A DNA stretch of 64,000 nt from Rhabdornis inornatus. Taxonomy: Eukaryota; Chordata; Aves; Passeriformes; Rhabdornithidae. Numbering within the stretch: position 1 is the stretch's first letter; each line of letters opens with the position of its first letter. The stretch is taken from the NCBI GenBank assembly GCA_013397075.1, contig VWZS01002405.1, positions 186,001-250,000 of the forward strand, in the 5' to 3' direction. Of this stretch, positions 60,801 to 64,000 are shown piece after piece. Both the position numbers and the translations under genes were made by a program. The notes under the pieces are model-generated. The model saw only the letters and a program-made list of their open reading frames with translations. It had not been told where the DNA came from and did no database searches.

Positions 60801-62942
60801 AGTCAAGCTACTGGTCCAGCTAGGGGTGAGCAGTTGGAAAGGATCCTGCATTTGCCTATCTGAAAAACAGATCAGTGGCTTATTAATTCCCTCATATTAG
60901 TGCAACTTACCAATTGAATCTGACTTTGCTGGGGTTCTTTTTTTTTTTTTTTTTTTNNNNNNNNNNNNNNNNNNTTTTTATTTCCTCCCCAACCCTGAAT
61001 CTCAGCATTAGTCTACTTTTAAAAGTATTTTTTCCCAGTAGTTCTTCACGATCAAGTTAAATTCTGGTGCTCTTCAGGGGTATGTAATGTAAAAGGTCTT
61101 TGTCACTTACTGCCCTGTTGAGATTCATTGAACACTTTCCTGGTGCAAAACATTTGAAGGGCTTTTGCTTCTTCCTTTCTTTTTACCTTGGCTACATGCC
61201 ATGTGCTAAAGTTGCTTGGGAGAAGTTGGTCTGTGGAGTGCTGTTTGGCACATTTCCTGCTGTAGCCAAGTCAGACACTTGAGCTTTCCTCATTTTACCA
61301 CAGCCTAATATAGTTGTGACTTTTGGTCCTTTGCTGCTGCCCTCACTGCAGGTTGATGTAGTGCATTTTGCACCTCACAGTAGTTTAAAGGATTCTTAAA
61401 TGCTTTTGAATGGAGTGTCTCCACTGTGGCTTCCCTGAACTGAACCAAGAGTTTTCCTGCCTGTGCCACCCACTACTGTGTGCCTTGCTGTGGAGAGCTC
61501 CCAGCTGGAAACAGCCAGAGGGGCAGCTCCTGTGCTGGCCATGTCCAGCAAGGTCATCCTGTATGGTTTTTCCTTATGGCACATATGCCAGGAACTCCAC
61601 CAGAACCACTCCACAGCTGTGCACATTCCTGTTGTAACCTGCTTGTTTTGTACCAAGACAAGTCAGGCAAGGCTGACCTTCCCAGTGTCTGGGGCCAAAC
61701 TGAGCTCCAGGACTGAACAGCAACAGGCTCAAAGCTAGTTTTGGCCCTGCTGTTTTCATCCATTGTCCTAGTTTTTTTTATCCTTTCCCTCCTTATGGGG
61801 AAGGGAATGCATTTTTTTTCCTCTCGCAATTCCTCGAAAGTCCCCAAAAAGCGTATGGTGGTATATTGTAAAGAATGATAAAAAATCAACACATTTGGGG
61901 TGATAAAGAGCAGCTGCTGCTGCTGTTGTTTCTTAGCTTTGCTGTCTGCCACCTCAAAGCACATCACTCAGATTTGAGTACCTTCCACTTCACTTGAGTA
62001 TCTTCATTTTCCAGAAGTTTTTGGAAATGCTTCAATATAAGAATTAACAGAGATTGTTTAACTTGCAGCTGACTTGGAAAATCTGACTAGTGCTGAGCGC
62101 ATAACAGTTCTCCAAGAAAAATTGCAAGAAATCAGGAAACATTACCTGTCCTTGAAATCTGAGGTGGCTTCCATTGACCGAAGAAGAAAGCGCTTAAAGA
62201 AAAAAGAGCGGGAAAGTAAGTGCTGGAAATGAAATTCTGCTTTTAAAGGGCTTAACTGCATGTTATATTAAGGTACTGGATAATTTGCAGGGAGATGTGT
62301 GTCATTAGGAGTGTGGTTTTGTTTGGGTTTTGGGAAATGCTGTATGCAGGTATTTTATGACCATTAGAAGGATCAGATACCCAGTGACTGTGGAAGGGAA
62401 GAGCATTACCAAAGTGTGCAATCTGTTTCATGTTCTTGAGGCATAACTACTTCATACAGGAAAAAATATAGAGAAACTAAACTTTTCTAAGCAGTGAACA
62501 AAGACTATTAATAACTTATAATTTTTCTTCAAGTTACAGATAATAATTTACTGTAGTATTGCTTTTGGGCCTAGTTAGTGCTTTCCCCTTAGGATAAGGG
62601 GGTTATTCCATGACTTTAAGGGAGACCAGTGAAATTGAGTGCTTCCTACACAAACCAGGTAGCGGAGGCTGCTTTCTTTTCCATTGCAAAGCATTGGTTG
62701 CTGGAGTCTGTACCACTGGAGTATGTACCAGTGCTTGCTGTTGAACAGGCAAACATCTTTATTGCATGATTTATGAATCTCTATAACCTGTTTTTTCCTT
62801 TTCCTGTGCAGGTGCTGCTACTACATCATCTTCCTCCTCATCACCTTCCTCTAGTTCCATTACGGCTGCAGTTATGTTAACGTTAGCAGAACCATCTATG
62901 TCAAGTTCATCACAGAATGGAATGTCAGTTGAGTGCAGGTGA
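5972..62942 (+). CDS. ARID4B: ARID4B, SIN3-HDAC co-repressor subunit (22 joined exons, start exon not found)
   Basis: Joining the 22 exons listed below gives 3924 nt in one open frame, 1307 codons and a stop; Met-Lys at the start is inferred. The product is nuclear and, in mammals, part of the SIN3-HDAC repressor complex. Domains in order: Tudor, RBB1NT/PWWP-like, ARID, acidic tract, chromobarrel, long disordered Ser/Glu/Lys-rich region, basic coiled coil, and a C-terminus ending GMSVECR. It is ARID4B rather than the paralogue ARID4A because of RPVLGYRNLNLFKLFRL, HKLGGFDNIESG and the SSSSITAAVMLTLAEPS tail. The LxCxE retinoblastoma-binding motif known in ARID4A does not occur anywhere in this translation. 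Every intron is GT-AG except the one after 27918 (GC-AG). No frameshift or premature stop was seen. The gene spans about 60 kb here; I recall the human gene as well over 100 kb. Confidence 0.97.
6083..10598 (+). other. ARID4B: Intron (4516 bp)
   Basis: This is a GT-AG intron, AT-rich, with a short TG repeat at 7357-7375. No exon, RNA gene or recognisable transposon was seen. Its acceptor is a T-run ending TTTTTTAG at 10591-10598. Confidence 0.85.
10599..10664 (+). CDS. ARID4B: ARID4B coding exon, residues 40-61 (Tudor)
   Basis: This 66-nt exon, phase 0 at both ends, encodes VTFRHDSSTVEVQDDHIKGP then LK. The donor is AAAG|GTAATA. It continues the N-terminal Tudor fold. Because its length is divisible by three, skipping it would keep the frame but remove Tudor strands. 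Confidence 0.96.
10665..11240 (+). other. ARID4B: Intron (576 bp)
   Basis: This is a short GT-AG intron ending CTATTTTAG. I see no repeat or gene in it. Confidence 0.85.
11241..11331 (+). CDS. ARID4B: ARID4B coding exon, residues 62-91 (Tudor)
   Basis: This exon encodes VGTVVEVKNPDGTYQEAVIN then KLTDASWYTV, ending with the first base of a Val codon. The donor is TAG|GTAAGA. The pattern of Glu-Ala-Val, Lys-Leu-Thr-Asp and Trp-Tyr-Thr-Val is the classic Tudor beta-strand core of ARID4 proteins. Confidence 0.96.
11332..15398 (+). other. ARID4B: Intron (4067 bp)
   Basis: This is a GT-AG intron. It holds a short CA/TA tract near 13158-13174, a 23-bp tandem duplication at 14484-14529 with one mismatch, and a 22/23-bp tandem duplication at 15065-15109. 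No exon or transposon was recognised. Confidence 0.85.
15399..15478 (+). CDS. ARID4B: ARID4B coding exon, residues 92-118 (end of Tudor)
   Basis: This exon completes the split Val codon and encodes FDDGDEKTLRRSSLCLKGER then HFAESE, phase 0 at its end. The FDDGDE motif is a hallmark of Tudor domains. The acceptor is GTGACAG and the donor GAG|GTAATT. Confidence 0.97.
15479..17809 (+). other. ARID4B: Intron (2331 bp)
   Basis: This is a GT-AG intron ending TTTCAACAG. It is AT-rich, and no repeat or gene was recognised. Confidence 0.85.
17810..17901 (+). CDS. ARID4B: ARID4B coding exon, residues 119-148
   Basis: This exon encodes TLDQLPLTNPEHFGTPVIGK then KTNRGRRSNH, ending with the first two bases of an Ile codon. 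The donor is AT|GTAAGT, a strong match. The segment links the Tudor module to the RBB1NT/PWWP-like domain and is among the most conserved stretches of ARID4A and ARID4B. Confidence 0.97.
17902..20342 (+). other. ARID4B: Intron (2441 bp) containing a CR1 remnant
   Basis: This GT-AG intron carries a degenerate CR1 LINE fragment in opposite orientation (see 18376-18634). The rest is AT-rich with simple T- and G-rich runs near 18780-18815 and 19590-19620. Confidence 0.85.
18376..18634 (-). mobile_element. CR1 LINE 3'-end fragment
   Basis: The plus strand reads ATTACAGAATGGGTCAGG, then GGAAGGGACC, GGTCCAACCTCCCTGC and CAAGCAGGGCCATCCTAGAG. This is the familiar antisense 3' end of avian CR1 retrotransposons, so the element lies on the minus strand. 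It is truncated at its 5' end and diverged, and no intact reading frame is expected. Boundaries are approximate. CR1 is the dominant LINE of birds and other sauropsids, which supports the organism call. Confidence 0.85.
20343..20481 (+). CDS. ARID4B: ARID4B coding exon, residues 150-195 (start of RBB1NT/PWWP-like)
   Basis: This exon completes Ile149 and encodes PEEESSSSSSDEDEDDRKQS, DELLGKVVCVDCFSVDKKKA and LWFPAL. A serine/acidic stretch, probably a casein-kinase-2-type substrate, precedes the first strands of the RBB1NT/PWWP-like domain, in which LWFPAL is the aromatic-proline signature. The acceptor is GTTGTTTAG and the donor TTG|GTAAGA. Confidence 0.97.
21416..22804 (-). mobile_element. 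Putative LTR-retrotransposon (endogenous retrovirus) remnant, solo-LTR-like
   Basis: The block is more GC-rich than its surroundings and opens on the plus strand with TGTCATGGTTTTGATT, resembling the inverted 3' terminus of bird LTRs. Read on the minus strand it has a TATAAAA motif (22371-22377) and an AATAAA signal (21523-21528) about 110 bp from the proposed 3' end, the order expected of an LTR. The right edge is uncertain: ACAACA at 22799-22804 is one candidate and CCATGACA at 22983-22990 another, the latter giving an 8-bp terminal inverted repeat. Neither gives a matching target-site duplication. No gag, pol or env coding was recognised. Confidence 0.5.
24874..24935. repeat. TG/TA/CA compound microsatellite
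   Basis: Alternating TGTATA, TATATA, CACACA and GTGTATATG units form a dinucleotide tract that is partly self-complementary and could fold back or take up Z-DNA. It is probably length-polymorphic. Confidence 0.85.
25525..25604 (+). CDS. ARID4B: ARID4B coding exon, residues 196-221 (RBB1NT/PWWP-like)
   Basis: This exon encodes VVCPDCSDDIAVKKDNILVR then SFKDGK and the first two bases of a Phe codon. It continues the RBB1NT/PWWP-like beta barrel. The acceptor is TTTGCAG and the donor TT|GTGAGT. Confidence 0.97.
25605..26899 (+). other. ARID4B: Intron (1295 bp)
   Basis: This is a GT-AG intron ending AAATTATCCAG. It is AT-rich, and no repeat or gene was recognised. Confidence 0.85.
26900..26973 (+). 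CDS. ARID4B: ARID4B coding exon, residues 222-246
   Basis: This exon completes Phe222 and encodes VSVPRKDVREISETSPKPDA then LLKQ, ending with the first base of an Ala codon. The donor is CAAG|GTAAAA. It closes the RBB1NT/PWWP-like domain. Confidence 0.96.
26974..27772 (+). other. ARID4B: Intron (799 bp)
   Basis: This is a GT-AG intron ending CTTTTACAG. No repeat or gene was recognised. Confidence 0.85.
27773..27918 (+). CDS. ARID4B: ARID4B coding exon, residues 247-295, with GC splice donor
   Basis: This exon completes Ala247 and encodes FDQALEFRKSRTVPSNWKTE, LKEDSSSSEAEEEEEDEKEK and EDNSSEEE. The first part belongs to the RBB1NT region and the rest is a Ser/Glu-rich acidic linker leading into the ARID. 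The frame-correct exon end, the only one that restores the five-Glu junction I recall in human, is followed by GAG|GCAAGT. This is a GC donor that otherwise fits the consensus. A GT 9 nt downstream (GAA|GTTAGT) would also keep the frame, adding Ala-Ser-Glu, but is a poor donor. Confidence 0.95.
27919..32300 (+). other. ARID4B: GC-AG intron (4382 bp)
   Basis: This intron begins GCAAGT and ends TTTCAACAG, so it belongs to the minor GC-AG class of U2 introns. It holds a 41/42-bp tandem duplication (28648-28730) and short TA-rich tracts near 29609-29700. A minus-strand pair of TATATAAAG (about 28960) and AATAAA (about 28323) is only suggestive of an old LTR. No coding or RNA gene was recognised. 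Confidence 0.8.
28648..28730. repeat. 41/42-bp tandem duplication
   Basis: Two adjacent copies start ATGTGTTGGGAGACT and end TTTGCC (28648-28688 and 28689-28730), differing by one inserted base and a few substitutions. It is a local duplication of unknown function. Confidence 0.9.
32301..32373 (+). CDS. ARID4B: ARID4B coding exon, residues 296-319 (start of ARID)
   Basis: This exon encodes EEIEPFPEERENFLQQLYKF then MEDR and the first base of Gly320. ERENFLQQLYKFMEDRG is the first helix of the AT-rich interaction (ARID/BRIGHT) DNA-binding domain. The donor is GAG|GTAGGC. The acceptor CAG|GAG is a weak NAGNAG site; use of the second AG would drop a single Glu. Confidence 0.97.
32374..33431 (+). 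other. ARID4B: Intron (1058 bp)
   Basis: This is a GT-AG intron ending TTACCCAG, with a short TA run near 32683-32694. No gene was recognised. Confidence 0.85.
33432..33526 (+). CDS. ARID4B: ARID4B coding exon, residues 320-351 (ARID core)
   Basis: This exon completes Gly320 and encodes TPINKRPVLGYRNLNLFKLF then RLVHKLGGFDN. It contains the TPI..PVLG.R.LNLFKLF.LV signature of ARID domains and the GGFD loop before the DNA-contacting helices. The donor is AAC|GTGAGT. Confidence 0.98.
33527..34651 (+). other. ARID4B: Intron (1125 bp)
   Basis: This is a GT-AG intron ending GTCTTTAACAG. It is AT-rich, and no gene or repeat was recognised. Confidence 0.85.
34652..34749 (+). CDS. ARID4B: ARID4B coding exon, residues 352-383 (ARID)
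   Basis: This exon encodes IESGAVWKQVYQDLGIPVLN then SAAGYNVKCAYR and two bases of Lys384. The W..V...LGIP pattern followed by the Ser-Ala-Ala-Gly turn and recognition helix is diagnostic of ARID. The donor is AAA|GTAAGT. Confidence 0.98.
34959..35226 (+). CDS. ARID4B: ARID4B coding exon, residues 384-473 (end of ARID and charged linker)
   Basis: This exon completes Lys384 and encodes YLYGFEEYCTSANIEFQMAL, the last ARID helix. A Glu/Lys-rich linker follows that contains CKDC and many EKE and EEKK runs and ends KENDKPSVL. The preceding intron is only 209 bp (34750-34958), the shortest in the gene, with an A/T-rich acceptor ending TTTTTTAG. The donor is CTG|GTAATA. The linker diverges from human much more than the ARID does. 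Confidence 0.97.
35227..36124 (+). other. ARID4B: Intron (898 bp)
   Basis: This is a GT-AG intron ending TTATCCTAG. Nothing was recognised in it apart from a short C-run near 36019. Confidence 0.85.
36125..36297 (+). CDS. ARID4B: ARID4B coding exon, residues 474-530 (charged linker)
   Basis: This exon encodes GNKKNLPDSVFTQPDQEKDL, NVIKTEEETKLEDKEEEKIK and EAENPTVNADAEEKEKS, then two bases of Gly531. It is an acidic/basic disordered linker with no known fold. The family match rests on the KKNL...QEK pattern and its position between the ARID and the acidic tract. The donor is GG|GTAAGT. Confidence 0.94.
41946..42077 (-). mobile_element. Short LTR-like element with 5-bp target-site duplication
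   Basis: The element begins TACTGTGGTTTAACCCAGCT and ends CCAAAACCAGGACA. These are imperfect inverted termini that resemble, from memory, the ends of bird endogenous-retrovirus LTRs in antisense orientation. It is flanked on both sides by AGAGG (41941-41945 and 42078-42082), a perfect 5-bp target-site duplication. At 132 bp it is far shorter than a normal LTR, so it is either an internally deleted solo LTR or a small non-autonomous derivative. It has no coding capacity. Confidence 0.7.
43222..43249. other. 28-bp assembly gap beside homopolymers
   Basis: A run of N is followed immediately by a T-run (43250-43265) and, a little further on, a C-run of about 15 ending near 43293. The gap reflects sequencing failure in low-complexity DNA inside an intron and does not affect coding sequence. 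Confidence 0.99.
44205..44315. repeat. ATCT tetranucleotide repeat followed by TG/TA/CATA tract
   Basis: About eleven ATCT-type units with a few interruptions (44205-44248) are followed by TGTGTGTGTATA and TACATACATA tracts. This is a likely length-polymorphic microsatellite. Confidence 0.9.
45803..46051 (+). CDS. ARID4B: ARID4B coding exon, residues 531-613 (acidic tract and chromobarrel)
   Basis: This exon completes Gly531 and encodes DDTNKEEDEDEEEAE, a run of eleven Glu in GAG/GAA codons, D, four Asn and EEEEFECYPPG. The chromobarrel follows: MKVQVRYGRGKNQKMYEASI, then KDSDIEGGEVLYLVHYCGWNV. Chromobarrels read methylated histone tails; the paralogue ARID4A's binds H4K20me3, with aromatic residues such as the Tyr/Trp of LVHYCGW forming the pocket. 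The exon is 249 nt with the same phase at both ends, so it can be skipped without a frameshift. The donor is AG|GTAACT. Confidence 0.97.
46052..52236 (+). other. ARID4B: Intron (6185 bp)
   Basis: This GT-AG intron ends TTTCTGTTTAG. It holds A-runs near 46806, 49182 and 49267 and an imperfect duplication of a TCTGGAATTCAGA-containing unit (48322-48376). Around 49880-50760 the G+C is higher and open stretches of 114 and 131 codons occur, but they match no family I know and lack splice context. Nothing else was recognised. Confidence 0.8.
52237..52321 (+). CDS. ARID4B: ARID4B coding exon, residues 614-642 (end of chromobarrel)
   Basis: This exon completes Arg614 and encodes YDEWIKADKIVRPADKNVPK then IKHRKKIK. 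YDEWI is the terminal helix signature of MRG/chromobarrel folds, and a basic stretch follows. The donor is AAG|GTAGTT. Confidence 0.97.
52322..53073 (+). other. ARID4B: Intron (752 bp)
   Basis: This is a GT-AG intron ending TTTTTTTCACCTAG. No gene or repeat was recognised. Confidence 0.85.
53074..53263 (+). CDS. ARID4B: ARID4B coding exon, residues 643-705
   Basis: This exon encodes NKTDREKEEKYSPKPCKLRR, LSKPPFHTSTSPETGSKLDS and onward to KSIEISIINGLQ, ending with the first base of Ala706. It is a basic then mixed disordered segment that matches the KYSPK.CKLRRLSKPPF block of ARID4B. The donor is CAAG|GTATTG. Confidence 0.96.
53264..54676 (+). other. ARID4B: Intron (1413 bp)
   Basis: This GT-AG intron has a TA dinucleotide run at about 53945-53965 and T-rich sequence near 54588. 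It ends ATTTTTAATTAG. No gene was recognised. Confidence 0.85.
54677..55885 (+). CDS. ARID4B: ARID4B large coding exon, residues 706-1108
   Basis: This 1209-nt exon completes Ala706 and encodes 402 further residues. It is rich in Ser, Glu and Lys and probably disordered. Conserved blocks include SKSPERLRKEMEELSED, KKYNGLEEKRKSLRTSTFYS, GFSEVGEKRIKLLNNSDERL, DVWSSIQGQWPKKTLKELFS, VLNTPPTTPESPSSVTVTES and IRSIKSETDSTIEVDSVAGE. This region corresponds to the C-terminal repression/SIN3-associated half of the family. Many SP and SD/SE sites suggest phosphorylation. Phase 1 at both ends. The donor is AAAG|GTAAAG, with a second in-frame donor GAAAGG|GTAAAC 12 nt downstream. Confidence 0.97.
55886..57746 (+). 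other. ARID4B: Intron (1861 bp)
   Basis: This is a GT-AG intron ending CCCAACTATAG. Reading through the donor keeps a frame open to a TAG at 55987-55989, about 34 extra codons, which would give a shortened C-terminus if the intron were retained. No repeat was recognised. Confidence 0.85.
57747..57857 (+). CDS. ARID4B: ARID4B coding exon, residues 1109-1145
   Basis: The split codon reads GTC (Val1109) where I recall Ala in human. The exon then encodes CTGQKRLKDAQGGGSSSKKQ and KRSHKTSVSSKKKSKT, ending with the first base of Thr1146. It is a basic, Ser-rich stretch, likely a nuclear localisation signal. The exon is 111 nt with phase 1 at both ends. The donor is A|GTAAGT. Confidence 0.96.
57858..60136 (+). 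other. ARID4B: Intron (2279 bp)
   Basis: This is a GT-AG intron ending TTTCTTCAG. It is AT-rich, and no repeat or gene was recognised. Confidence 0.85.
60137..60352 (+). CDS. ARID4B: ARID4B coding exon, residues 1146-1217
   Basis: This exon completes Thr1146 and encodes NSSDSDELSAGESVSKTQSA, KSVSTGMKSHQTKSLTRTQS and PGKCGKNGEKESDLKEQNNR, then LPKVYKWSFQM and the first base of Ser1218. KVYKWSFQM, just ahead of the coiled coil, is a strongly conserved anchor in ARID4A and ARID4B. The exon is 216 nt, phase 1 at both ends. The donor is T|GTAAGT. Confidence 0.97.
60353..62068 (+). other. ARID4B: Intron (1716 bp) with an N gap
   Basis: This GT-AG intron ends TTTAACTTGCAG. It holds a T-run with an 18-bp N gap (60957-60974). 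A more GC-rich patch at about 61400-61740 has overlapping open frames on both strands, but I recognise no protein or repeat family in it. Confidence 0.8.
60957..60974. other. 18-bp assembly gap inside a poly-T tract
   Basis: A run of N is flanked on both sides by T homopolymer (about 18 T before and 5 after). The true sequence is probably a longer T-run. It is intronic, and coding sequence is unaffected. Confidence 0.99.
62069..62215 (+). CDS. ARID4B: ARID4B coding exon, residues 1218-1266 (C-terminal coiled coil)
   Basis: This exon completes Ser1218 and encodes DLENLTSAERITVLQEKLQE, IRKHYLSLKSEVASIDRRRK and RLKKKERE, then the first base of Ser1267. The heptad-like spacing of Leu, Ile and Val from ITVLQEKL to SEVASI indicates a coiled coil, followed by a strongly basic RRRKRLKKK motif. 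The exon is 147 nt, phase 1 at both ends. The donor is A|GTAAGT. Confidence 0.97.
62216..62811 (+). other. ARID4B: Last intron (596 bp)
   Basis: This is a GT-AG intron ending TTTTCCTGTGCAG. No repeat or gene was recognised. Confidence 0.85.
62812..62942 (+). CDS. ARID4B: ARID4B terminal coding exon, residues 1267-1309 and stop
   Basis: This exon completes Ser1267 and encodes AATTSSSSSSPSSSSITAAV, then MLTLAEPSMSSSSQNGMSVE, then CR and TGA at 62940-62942. The serine-rich tail ending in VECR is the characteristic ARID4 C-terminus; the tail of ARID4A also ends VECR. Confidence 0.97.
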
Positions 62943-64000
62943 CAGCAGGACTTGCCAAAGCACTTTGCACTTAATGGCTGCTGAGGGCCACTCTTTTTTT
63001 TTTTCCTTTTTTTTTTTTTTTTATACTGCACAGTGGCACAAAATTCAGACAAGCACTATTTTGTATTTAAAGTTGTTTCTTGACAAGCTAACTTTGCACT
63101 TAAGTGCACTTTTATGAAGAAAAAGTACAACAAACTGCTTTTCCTCAAGCAATAATTGTTTCCAACTTGTCTGGGAATTGTAAGTCTAGTGACTCGAAGG
63201 CCTTCCACTCTGGCAAATGGAGGCTGTTCACTGCCTGTAGAGACAGGACAATAAGTATATAGTTGTTGGGGTGATCTAAATCAATGTGGTAAGGCTTACT
63301 GTATTCCCTGGTATTTTGTTAAAGCTGGAACATTTGATATTTTTCCATTTATTTATGACAAATATTGAAAATATTTTCATTTGTACAAGCTAATTGTTTT
63401 TTAACTGCTAAGTCACCTTATAGTGGCTTTAATTGTATACGTCAAGCACATCTATTCAAAACCTACAGTTAGTAGGATGTCTGACATCAGTCCTGATAAC
63501 CAAATATGAGGATTCCTTAAAAAAAAAAAAAAAAAAAGAGACTGACTAATGTTTACAGGTTTGAATTAGGCTTAAATAGGTTACTCTGGGTTTTAAGAAC
63601 CCGTTAATTGGAATGAAACTACTGTACTTTGCCATTTTTCTATAAAACAGTATTTTTTTTTAATTTTGATAAAATACATTATGAAAAAGAAAGAAAATGG
63701 CTAACAAACTGTATTAAATCTTAATGTAAAAAGATTGTATTCAGCCAGTTTAAAGTGTATATTTATTCATAATGGATTATAACAGGTATATTTTTGTGTT
63801 TTCTTGTAAATGTTTCTTTTCCCCTTAAAGCAACAAATATTTCATTTGTAATGCTTATTTTATTACGAGCTTCAAGGAGAGGACTTCAAGAGGGAGTAAG
63901 ATGTGAGGTTATAATTTGTGGTTGCTGATACCAACACTGCCACAAAAGGGTAGTTATTTTTAAAATAACTAGCTAGCCGAGTGGTAGATGTTTAATTTTT
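62943..64000 (+). other. ARID4B: ARID4B 3' UTR (may continue past the window)
   Basis: The sequence after the stop codon has T-runs (about 62993-63021), an A-run of about 19 (63520-63538) and AU-rich motifs such as ATTTATTTA near 63349. I see no canonical AATAAA. The best polyadenylation candidate is ATTAAA at 63713-63718, with T/GT-rich sequence at about 63789-63822. The true transcript end cannot be fixed from the sequence. Confidence 0.75.
63713..63718 (+). terminator. ARID4B: Candidate polyadenylation signal ATTAAA
   Basis: ATTAAA is the commonest variant of the AATAAA signal. Here it precedes a T/GT-rich stretch (about 63789-63822) that could act as the downstream element, although the spacing is rather long. 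A second signal beyond the window is possible. Confidence 0.35.

Noticed and set aside
62771..63052. Minus-strand 93-codon frame with poly-Lys and acidic runs
   Set aside because: It is the complement of the serine-rich final exon and the T-run in the 3' UTR.
1..64000. CRISPR arrays, bacterial operons, tRNA or rRNA genes
   Set aside because: No regularly spaced repeats, ribosome-binding context, or recognisable tRNA or rRNA sequence was seen; this is intron-rich vertebrate DNA.

Overview
The window is vertebrate nuclear DNA and almost certainly avian. It is AT-rich and intron-dominated. It carries a degenerate CR1 LINE 3' end at about 18376-18634 and LTR-type sequence whose termini resemble those common in bird genomes, and its one gene reads closer to my recollection of chicken ARID4B than of human ARID4B. 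The species is not determinable from the window; a songbird is a guess from the LTR-type sequence. Two short N gaps beside homopolymers (43222-43249 and 60957-60974) show it is a draft assembly.

One protein-coding gene fills the window: ARID4B (SAP180/RBBP1L1) on the + strand, a subunit of the SIN3-HDAC co-repressor complex. I placed 22 coding exons between 5972 and 62942. Joined, they give 3924 nt in a single uninterrupted frame: 1307 codons plus a TGA. With the usual two-residue start (Met-Lys, from an exon I could not find) the protein would be 1309 residues, against about 1312 in human. Residue numbers below assume those two residues. Domain order is Tudor (about 4-120), RBB1NT/PWWP-like (about 168-240), ARID (about 303-395), an acidic tract (about 537-565), chromobarrel (about 569-635), a long serine- and charge-rich disordered region, and a C-terminal basic coiled coil (about 1225-1265).

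Layout. 1-1540 is AT-rich with no recognised gene. 1540-2260 is CpG-rich, includes a NotI site, and is the likely promoter and first non-coding exon. 2261-5971 is the presumed 5' intron region. 5972-27918 holds the Tudor and RBB1NT exons, with the CR1 remnant and a roughly 1.4 kb LTR-like insertion in their introns. 27919-36297 starts with a non-canonical GC-AG intron and then holds the ARID exons and two charged linker exons. 36298-52236 has the two longest introns on either side of the acidic/chromobarrel exon, with a 132-bp LTR-like element, microsatellites and one gap. 52237-62942 holds the C-terminal half, including a 1209-nt exon. 62943-64000 is 3' UTR with a candidate ATTAAA polyadenylation signal.

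I found no second gene, tRNA, rRNA or CRISPR, and no sign of an undescribed biological system. The items most worth checking are the missing initiator exon, the GC-AG intron, the frame-neutral chromobarrel exon, a pair of donors 12 nt apart, and the transposon-derived insertions.
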